NCBI GenBank assembly: GCA_965658965.1
Contig: CBFHVV010000101.1
Span: 1 to 9,073, forward strand
DNA from: Croceimicrobium sp965658965
GTDB lineage: Bacteria > Bacteroidota > Bacteroidia > Flavobacteriales > Schleiferiaceae
DNA length: 9,073 nucleotides
Direction: 5' to 3'
The stretch's first letter is position 1; each line of letters starts with the position of its first letter. Shown here piece after piece: positions 7,101-9,073 of the stretch. A program made the position numbers and the translations under genes. Below the pieces are notes generated by a model that saw only the letters and a program-made list of their open reading frames with translations, was not told the DNA's origin and did not search any database.

Positions 7101-7889
7101 TTGCACGATCTAGAATTCCATTATAAGAATACCAAATTCAAAGCCTCTGACTCGGGTCAGGGAACGGCAGTGGTATTTTTACATGGCTTTTTGGAAAACC
7201 GTAAAATGTGGTCAGAAGTACTGGCGGCATTGCCCAAAAAGTACCGTTGCATTAGCCTCGACCTGCCCGGGCATGGCGAAAGTGATAACTTAGCCTATGT
7301 GCACAGCATGGAAGAAATGGCCGAGGTGGTGAAGGCCCTTTTAGATCATTTAAAAATTCGTCGTGCTATAATCGTGGGGCATTCTTTAGGCGGTTATGTG
7401 GCTTTGGCTTTGGCCGATGCCTATCCTGACATGTTGAAGGGTATGGTTTTAATGAATTCTACCGCGCGGGCAGACGGGGAAGAACGCAAGCATAACCGCG
7501 ATAGGGCTATTAACTTGGTGAAGCGCAACTATAAATCTTATGTGCGCAATTCGATACCCATGCTGTTTAGGCCGGTTAATCGTAAAAAATATCATAGAGC
7601 CTTAAAGGAGATAAAATTAGAGGCCTTACAAACCTCGCCGCAGGGAATTGTGGCTGCTTTAGAAGGCATGAAAATCCGCATTGATCGAGAGGTGATTTTA
7701 AATTTTGCCCCTTATCCCATTTTATTTGTGGCTTCTAAAAAGGACCCTGTTTTACCTTGGGCGCAATTGGAAGAGCAGTTTTTTCACGAAGCGGTAGAGC
7801 CTTTGGTTTTAAGCGAAGGGCATATGAGTCACATCGAAAATTTCCCTGAACTACTGGCAGGCTTAAAGCAGTTTTTAGCGAAAGTTTAA
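7101..7889 (+). CDS. Alpha/beta-fold hydrolase, substrate unknown
   Basis: This 262-residue protein is a complete single-domain alpha/beta hydrolase. Visible features are the oxyanion-hole strand VVFLHGFLENRKMW at 24-37, DLPGHGES at 54-61, the nucleophile elbow GHSLGG with S95, a cap-like helical region rich in lysine and arginine at about 125-200, the acid D215 in SKKDPVLP, and the histidine H241 in EGHMSHIEN. The catalytic triad is therefore intact. No signal peptide or lipobox is seen, so it is probably cytosolic. It resembles the broad esterase/MhpC/BioH-like group, whose members act on very different esters, so no substrate is assigned. The start codon is TTG: an in-frame TAA lies at 7089-7091 and no ATG occurs before the conserved core. 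It is separated from pepP by a terminator and has its own -7 box. It ends 45 bases from the convergent thiL gene. Confidence 0.9.
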   Translation: MHDLEFHYKNTKFKASDSGQGTAVVFLHGFLENRKMWSEVLAALPKKYRCISLDLPGHGESDNLAYVHSMEEMAEVVKALLDHLKIRRAIIVGHSLGGYVALALADAYPDMLKGMVLMNSTARADGEERKHNRDRAINLVKRNYKSYVRNSIPMLFRPVNRKKYHRALKEIKLEALQTSPQGIVAALEGMKIRIDREVILNFAPYPILFVASKKDPVLPWAQLEEQFFHEAVEPLVLSEGHMSHIENFPELLAGLKQFLAKV

Positions 7890-7934
7890 GATGCGAATTT
7901 CTAAACGCTTTTAGCGGAAAGCTGTCTTACCAAG

Positions 7935-8984
7935 CTACACTTCATCAAAGGAAGTCCAACCCTGCGCACTAAGTGGAATATACTTCCCGTCGCGGGTCAC
8001 CAAGTTTCTCTCTTTGGCATCACTTACCATGTGGCCAATTACGCTAAGGTGCGGATTGCCCTTAATCTTGTCGTGGTCTTCAATAGGAATAGTGAAAAGC
8101 AGTTCGTAATCTTCTCCGCCATTTAAAGCAATGGTGGTAGCATTAAGTTTAAACTCTTCTGCCAGTTTAAATACGTTTGGATCAATCGGAATTTTTTCTT
8201 CGTAAAGTTGAATGCCTAAATGAGAATTTTCGCACAGGTGTATAGCTTCCGAGCTTAAACCATCCGAAATATCAATCATCGCGGTGGGTTTAACCTCAAG
8301 CTTACGCAGAAGCTCAGGAATGTCTTTACGAGCTTCGGGTTTTAGCTGGCGCTCTAAAACGTATTCATTGCCACCCAGCTCTGGTTGAATATCGGGGTTT
8401 TCTTTAAAGATGCGTTTTTCACGCTCTAAAATTTGCAAACCCATATAGGCACCGCCCAAATCACCACTTACTACTACTAAATCTTTGTCTTTCGCTCCCG
8501 AGCGTAAAACTTCTTCGCCTTCCTCTACTTCGCCAATAGCGGTAATGCTAATCATTAAACCAGAATAAGATGAAGTGGTGTCTCCGCCAATTAAGTCTAC
8601 TTCGTAAACTTCGCAGGCCTTGCGAATGCCTTCATAAATTTTATCGAGATATTCAATGCCAAAGCGATTGCTTATGGCAAGGTTTACGGTAATCTGCGTG
8701 GGGCGACCGTTCATGGCATAGATGTCTGAAAGGTTTACTACCACGGCTTTGTAACCTAAATGCTGGGGAGGTACATAACTAAGGTCAAAGTGCACGCCTT
8801 CCACTAACATATCGGTACTTACCAAAACACGACCGCTCAAGAATTCTAAAATGGCCGCATCGTCACCAATTCCTTTAATAGTGGAGGAGTGACTTAAAGG
8901 AAAGTTCTGCGTTAATCGCTTGATTAAGCCAAATTCTCCAATTTTTTCTAAGCTGGTAAACTCTTCTTCTCTTTCTTCTGCCAT
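7935..8984 (-). CDS. thiL: Thiamine-monophosphate kinase
   Basis: ThiL phosphorylates thiamine monophosphate with ATP to give thiamine diphosphate, the active cofactor, in the cytosol. The 349-residue protein has the full set of AIRS/ThiL signatures: GEFGLIKRL at 16-24, GIGDDAAIL at 38-46 (D41, D42), VSTDMLVEGVHFDL at 55-68 with D58, VNLSDIYAMNG at 83-93 with D87, LIGGDTTSS at 131-139 with D135, VSGDLGGAYMGL at 172-183, MIDISDGLSSE at 236-246, and NGGEDYELLFT at 288-298. The length is normal for Bacteroidota ThiL. The ATG is only 4 bases from a perfect -7 box, which points to a leaderless mRNA. No other thi genes are in the window, and no TPP riboswitch fits in the short upstream region. The reading frame is open upstream to the right edge but contains no ATG, GTG or TTG there, and homologous N-termini begin near this ATG. 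Confidence 0.95.
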   Translation of the reverse strand: MAEEREEEFTSLEKIGEFGLIKRLTQNFPLSHSSTIKGIGDDAAILEFLSGRVLVSTDMLVEGVHFDLSYVPPQHLGYKAVVVNLSDIYAMNGRPTQITVNLAISNRFGIEYLDKIYEGIRKACEVYEVDLIGGDTTSSYSGLMISITAIGEVEEGEEVLRSGAKDKDLVVVSGDLGGAYMGLQILEREKRIFKENPDIQPELGGNEYVLERQLKPEARKDIPELLRKLEVKPTAMIDISDGLSSEAIHLCENSHLGIQLYEEKIPIDPNVFKLAEEFKLNATTIALNGGEDYELLFTIPIEDHDKIKGNPHLSVIGHMVSDAKERNLVTRDGKYIPLSAQGWTSFDEV

Positions 8985-8988
8985 TTTG

Positions 8989-8996
8989 CAAAAGTA
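8989..8996 (-). promoter_or_regulatory. -7 promoter box of thiL, implying a leaderless transcript
   Basis: On the minus strand this reads TACTTTTG, followed by C, identical to the box before the mannosyltransferase gene. Only 4 bases separate it from the thiL ATG. Because transcription normally starts about 4-7 bases after this box, the first transcribed base should be at or next to the A of the ATG. I see no good TTG -33 element upstream (about 9014-9020). Confidence 0.5.
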
Positions 8997-9073
8997 GCCA
9001 AATAGGAAAGTTTTTAGCGAGCTTTTAAGGAAGGATTTCTGCTGCTTGGTAAAGCTTAAAAAATGAATTAGCG

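Noticed and set aside
7900..7920. Possible terminator between the hydrolase and thiL (CGCT-TTT-AGCG)
   Set aside because: The stem is only four pairs and no T-run follows on either strand.
8985..9073. Possible upstream extension of thiL, or the end of another minus-strand gene
   Set aside because: The thiL frame is open to the edge but has no ATG, GTG or TTG in it. Another minus-strand frame ends in TAA after about 15 codons, too short to judge.
8985..9073. TPP riboswitch upstream of thiL
   Set aside because: The space is too short, the promoter box sits almost on the ATG, and the conserved thi-box sequence is not seen.

Overview
This window looks like ordinary chromosomal core-metabolism DNA from a member of the Bacteroidota, most likely a flavobacterial-type lineage. 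The evidence is the protein style of all the genes, a succinate dehydrogenase of the single-cytochrome b558 type in the order C-A-B, gene starts without Shine-Dalgarno sequences, and a TAnnTTTG element (the known Bacteroidota -7 promoter box) just upstream of every gene that begins a transcription unit. The base composition is moderately AT-rich and looks even throughout, with no sign of transfer.

Layout. Positions 1-1916, minus strand: a two-gene unit of a polyprenol-phosphate mannosyltransferase followed after 14 bases by a dihydroorotase, which runs off the left edge. Positions 2026-5617, minus strand: a self-contained sdhC-sdhA-sdhB operon with a promoter, tight gene spacing and a hairpin terminator. 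Positions 5666-7060, plus strand: an aminopeptidase P gene with its own promoter and terminator, divergent from sdhC. Positions 7078-7889, plus strand: an alpha/beta hydrolase with a TTG start. Positions 7935-8996, minus strand: thiL, convergent with the hydrolase. The last 77 bases (8997-9073) contain no gene I can support, although the thiL reading frame stays open there.

Function. The dihydroorotase makes dihydroorotate for pyrimidines. The mannosyltransferase supplies lipid-linked mannose for glycosylation at the membrane. SdhCAB couples succinate oxidation to menaquinone reduction, or the reverse. Aminopeptidase P recycles proline-containing peptides. ThiL makes thiamine diphosphate. These are independent housekeeping functions rather than one pathway. 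There is no stretch of more than 300 bases without a gene, and I saw no RNA gene, CRISPR array, insertion sequence, prophage or defence system.

I did not find an undescribed system. The most useful observations are the regular promoter signature (TAnnTTTGC, five of five units), a probably leaderless thiL mRNA, two forced TTG starts, and a dihydroorotase whose first metal-binding histidine is glutamine.
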